Shown here: positions 62,301 to 64,000 of the stretch, one piece after another
Numbering within the stretch: the first letter of the stretch is position 1
Layout of the letters: each line of letters starts with the position of its first letter
Assembly: GCA_002633005.1 (NCBI GenBank)
Contig: NMRA01000397.1
Coordinates: forward strand, 29,722-93,721
DNA length: 64,000 nucleotides
Source of the DNA: Phoronis australis
Taxonomy: Eukaryota > Phoronida > Phoronidae
Direction of reading: 5' to 3'
The notes under the pieces: model-generated
What the model was told of the DNA's origin: nothing
What the model saw: only the letters and a program-made list of their open reading frames with translations
The model's database searches: none
Program-made: the position numbers and the translations under genes

Positions 62301-63338
62301 GAACAGTCAGCTCAAAACGTACACAAAGCAGACAAGTCTATGACATCATGGAAAATTCTGAATTTTTTGTCAACCGTTTTTACGGGCAGTTCCAGGCTAT
62401 TTTCTGTTATTACACAAAGAAATTTCTTCAAAAACAGCACAATAGGTCCTTGACACAACCTTCTTGAAGGTATCAGTTTATAAAGTCCGGTTGTTTCGTC
62501 AGAATCACAAAAATGACACAAACCGCCGCTGCCACTACGTGGAAACAACAACGTAGATGGAGGTTGAACTGGAACTCAATATATTTATCTCTAAGCTCTA
62601 GATAGCTATAATTAATACTACAGGTACAAGCTCTTGCAGTGGTCAACGCTAAATTTTGTTAGATCTGGTTACAAAAATGTCCGCATCTCCCAGAGCACAA
62701 GATAATCATACACGTGAGCTTCAAATCACGAATACAAACCAATGAAACATCTGCATTCACATGAACCCCAACCATTATGCACACATACACAAATCATGCT
62801 GCAAGCGTAGAATCTCACTAACCAAAGCACAAAATAAACACTATAATTTTTGTGTTCAATTCCATAGCTGCCATCTGGAATGCTATTATAAATTATGTGC
62901 ATTCATAACAATGCTAGAAGCGTTTGAAAAATGAGTAAAGATCAATTCTGGCAATTATTTTTGTCTGAAATTGATGACATTTTATTGTAAACCCTTTCAG
63001 AATGACTACTTGTCTTCAGCAACCATTAATTGTCAGTGTGAGTATTAGTGTATGACTTTGTGGTGATTCAAATTTTTGCCTGTATGTATGATTTAGTGGT
63101 TCCTGTGGAATCACTTAAGTGGTCCAACTAGATTACTTTAGTGCACGATAATTTGGTACTCTACTACTCTCAATAATTGAAGTTAACAAAAAAAAGAATA
63201 CCACGATTTAGGTTTTTTTGCTGTGTCAGAGGGCTTTGCAGTATCCTTTGGTTTCGTTCTCTGTGTTGTTTGTTGCGTTGGTTCACAGGTCCTGGCTGGT
63301 TGATTCACCTCTCTCAATACCCTCTTGGCGGTGTCCAT
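47249..63338 (-). CDS. Aurora kinase, complete six-exon coding sequence
   Basis: Aurora kinases are Ser/Thr kinases of mitosis: A at spindle poles with TPX2, B at centromeres and midzone with INCENP. Exons: 63338-63202, 57963-57772, 51700-51562, 49804-49656, 48139-47908 and 47356-47249 (TAA). All phases agree and the sum is 957 bases, 318 residues. The N-terminus is short (45 residues, Lys/Pro/Thr-rich). Kinase landmarks by residue: Gly loop 61-66, catalytic Lys83, helix-C Glu102, HRD Asp177, DFG Asp195, and the T-loop Thr209 in RATLCGT. Gly119 in MYGYFYD is Aurora A-like. [11 protein letters not shown], the [10 protein letters not shown] stretch and [12 protein letters not shown] are Aurora B-like; [13 protein letters not shown] is A-like. 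It is probably the single ancestral-type Aurora. Introns are large and full of mobile elements. Confidence 0.93.
47908..48139 (-). CDS. Aurora exon: activation loop to helix G
   Basis: 232 bases. [37 protein letters not shown] and the ARDLVSK helix. Confidence 0.95.
48659..49489. mobile_element. GGGCTGTTCCAG miniature element, long copy, nested
   Basis: Left end TAGGGCTGTTCCAGTAAAAT and right end TTTTGCTGGAACAGCCCTTA are inverted. It has inserted into another repeat whose halves (GCTTAACC/'TTAACCGCCC' blocks) flank it. The interior includes a 49180-49330 segment resembling 56500-56740, so it is composite. Located in an Aurora intron. Confidence 0.65.
49656..49804 (-). CDS. Aurora exon: catalytic loop and DFG
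   Basis: 149 bases. [20 protein letters not shown] then [14 protein letters not shown]. Confidence 0.95.
49998..50571. mobile_element. GGGCTGTTCCAG miniature element, complete copy
   Basis: Ends TAAGGGCTGTTCCAGTAAAA and TTTTGCTGGAACAGCCCTAA are near-perfect inverted repeats of about 32 bases that include a G-run/C-run. Possible TA target duplication. No transposase. Inserted between Aurora exons 3 and 4. Confidence 0.75.
51562..51700 (-). CDS. Aurora exon: beta 4 to helix D
   Basis: 139 bases. [18 protein letters not shown] then the hinge [15 protein letters not shown]. Confidence 0.95.
52930..54282. repeat. 1.35-kb tandem duplication, copy 1
   Basis: Begins CAGTTCGTAAACGGAGGGCA and ends AACGCTCATATACCGTG. 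No open frame of note. Confidence 0.97.
54283..54283. other. Single N exactly between the two tandem copies
   Basis: The N falls at the copy boundary, so the tandem arrangement may come from joining two allelic contigs. Confidence 0.6.
54284..55637. repeat. 1.35-kb tandem duplication, copy 2
   Basis: Same start and end as copy 1, in the same orientation and 1354 bases downstream. Differs by scattered substitutions and small indels, for example loss of CTGTCACAG and gain of ACTAGTAATC. Confidence 0.97.
56140..56890 (+). repeat. R1-like repeat joined to a GGGCTGTTCC element end
   Basis: The 'GATTATCTCAAAAA' and 'TTTTTGGACGAATT' blocks repeat three times between 56160 and 56640 with about 120-base spacing. 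56780-56890 then matches the right part of the miniature element at 49.29-49.49 kb, ending AACAGCCCTCACC. Confidence 0.6.
57175..57350. repeat. Short reiterated GGGGATGGGCGATTAC repeat
   Basis: GGGGATGGGTGATTACGCGA and GGGGATGGGCGATTACTCAA are tandem relatives, followed by GTGGGCGCTTAACCCGC. The same family, inverted, flanks the nested element at 48.6-49.5 kb. Confidence 0.5.
57772..57963 (-). CDS. Aurora exon: glycine loop to helix C
   Basis: 192 bases. [20 protein letters not shown] then [10 protein letters not shown] and [12 protein letters not shown]. Confidence 0.95.
58870..59029. mobile_element. Long foldback element, 62-base arms
   Basis: Arms 58870-58931 and 58968-59029 are reverse complements with three mismatches, separated by 36 bases. 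Outer ends are ATTGACAGTGGGCG and CGCCCACTGTCAAT. The G-G-G-C-G-T-C-C word recurs inside and also at about 58500-58580. No target duplication is obvious. Lies in Aurora intron 1. Confidence 0.85.
60781..60900 (-). repeat. Old dispersed repeat family R1, end with a clean CTCF-like motif
   Basis: ACAAGAGCAACGCAGAGCGT, GAAATGCGCCCACAATTGCA and CCAGTAGAGGGCA at 60869-60881. It interrupts the 3' side of the gypsy fossil. Confidence 0.7.
60984..61427 (-). pseudogene. Integrase remnant of the Ty3/gypsy fossil
   Basis: The catalytic-core segment around the second acidic residue ([10 protein letters not shown]) and the following conserved helix are readable in two frames, then the C-terminal part. 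A frameshift near 61330 and missing upstream histidine-zinc domain make it non-functional. Confidence 0.75.
61428..62100 (-). pseudogene. gag-like frame of the Ty3/gypsy fossil
   Basis: Opens upstream of the first Met ([17 protein letters not shown]) and lacks the normal N-terminal third and any zinc knuckle. Open for over 200 codons, unusually intact for this region. Confidence 0.75.
62620..63170. other. Aurora intron 1, nothing recognised
   Basis: AT-rich with no repeat or frame that could be supported. Confidence 0.4.
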
Positions 63339-63342
63339 GTTA
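63202..63342 (-). CDS. Aurora exon with start codon
   Basis: Acceptor TATTTTCAG just before AAC-ATG implies an untranslated exon upstream. Encodes [20 protein letters not shown] and a Lys/Pro-rich tail. Two donors are possible (GTATTC after 63202, GTGGTA after 63205); both leave phase 2 and fit the next exon. Weakest exon of the model because the N-terminus is poorly conserved. Confidence 0.65.
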
Positions 63343-63449
63343 CTGAAAATACAACATGGACTTGTGACAGTCAAATCCGCATTTTAAATAGTGTGACAAA
63401 ATGTCAACATAGTGAAGCTAGGCTCGCGGTAGCCGCTTGCCATTGGTGA

Positions 63450-64000
63450 ATTCTGAGCAGCACTGGTGATGGTATGGCCAGCTTGGCGAATCATTTCACA
63501 ACTGGACAATGAACATAAATTAAAGGAATTCTATTCGCGTGTCGACTCACAGTCAGCTCGAATCAAGCCGCGCCCCAAACAACATTTGTACTTCGATTCG
63601 GAGTCATAAAAATAAAAAGCGAATGTTCCACTCATGAGGGGAAATTCGCGTGATCTTTCAATATCTTTCCGAGGGGAATGAAGTCACTATTTGGCCCCAA
63701 AATCAAGGGATTGAGGTCTCTGAAAAAGTTATTGAGAGACTCGGGACACATTTGCAAGGGAAGTAAATGTCAATTTTTTACTTAATGAGTTTTATATTCA
63801 CTACTCTGCATGATTCAGCTTCATTTTGCAAGGCAGGTCATAAGTTATGTGTTAACGTTTTTGGACCTAAATGTCTTGCTCACCAAAATGCCCACGTTGG
63901 CCAGCGTATCCCCCGTCGTAACCGGGGATGAGGCCAGGGGGTTGGGAAAATCCCTGCCCAATTTTTTAAAGGTCAACATCATTTAAATGCCCATGTACCC
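63450..64000. other. Upstream of Aurora coding start, nothing firm
   Basis: Should hold the Aurora untranslated first exon or lead towards it. A CpG-containing stretch at 63540-63600 and a GGTTGGGAAAATCCCTGCCC near 63937 are the only notable features. Confidence 0.35.

Larger units (their letters stand above)
60666..62612 (-). mobile_element. Ty3/gypsy-type LTR retrotransposon fossil with large internal deletion
   Basis: Reads on the minus strand in Aurora intron 1. A gag-like frame at 62060-61428 contains [16 protein letters not shown], then [15 protein letters not shown] and a Lys/Gln-rich tail. It is followed at once by an integrase catalytic-core segment (61440-61260, frameshifted) and the integrase C-terminal part at 61256-60984, interrupted by an N at 60989. 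Protease, reverse transcriptase and RNase H are absent. Short direct repeats at 60666-60745 and 62545-62612 (shared AATATATTTATCTCTAA) look like LTR remnants. A GTGGCAGCGGCGG next to the 5' one resembles a primer-binding region. Inactive. Confidence 0.8.

Overview
The window looks like animal nuclear DNA, probably from a marine invertebrate deuterostome; that placement is an inference. It is AT-rich. Genes are split by long introns with GT-AG borders, and the gaps between exons are full of degraded repeats and retroelement pieces. There are six isolated single N bases, which look like contig joins. None of the open frames longer than 150 codons is a complete gene; real coding sequence is in short exons. 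I assembled these by matching splice sites, codon phase and remembered family sequences.

Four genes can be named. (1) RPP40, the 40-kDa subunit of RNase P/MRP, minus strand, six exons from about 13.85 kb down to 3.02 kb; its last exons are not found and probably lie off the left edge. (2) ATMIN/ASCIZ, plus strand, exons at 17.16, 19.41 and 23.20-24.61 kb, with C2H2-like zinc fingers followed by a large exon holding eleven TQT motifs. It is head-to-head with RPP40, with a CpG-containing gap and a full CRE between them. (3) A group III secreted phospholipase A2, plus strand, 44.66-45.90 kb, partial. (4) An Aurora kinase, minus strand, six coding exons from 63.34 to 47.25 kb, reading-frame complete at 318 codons. 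It combines Aurora A and Aurora B hallmarks. Two more multi-exon genes are likely but unrecognised: a plus-strand acidic protein at 27.2-31.3 kb built of exons in one phase class, and a minus-strand Gln/Arg-rich protein at 34.8-31.9 kb.

The rest is mostly mobile-element debris: two Penelope-like elements (RT plus GIY-YIG), each bracketed by short inverted repeats, in introns of RPP40 and Aurora; a non-LTR reverse transcriptase fragment; a retroelement endonuclease-like fragment; and a Ty3/gypsy fossil in which gag runs straight into integrase. There are also at least four miniature inverted-repeat families and an old dispersed repeat that recurs about eleven times and carries CTCF-like motifs. 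The most novel-looking items are a tiny perfect-palindrome element present twice with flanking direct repeats, a 1.35-kb tandem duplication with an N exactly at its junction, and the A/B-hybrid Aurora.

Region by region: 0-2.9 kb, promoter-like patch and a decayed P2RX7-tail-like fragment; 3.0-13.9 kb, RPP40 with Penelope element 1; 13.9-17.1 kb, divergent intergenic region with a LINE fragment; 17.1-25.4 kb, ATMIN with repeat-rich introns; 27-35 kb, two convergent unknown genes; 35-44.6 kb, gene-poor; 44.6-46 kb, PLA2; 46-63.4 kb, Aurora with heavily invaded introns; 63.4-64 kb, nothing clear.
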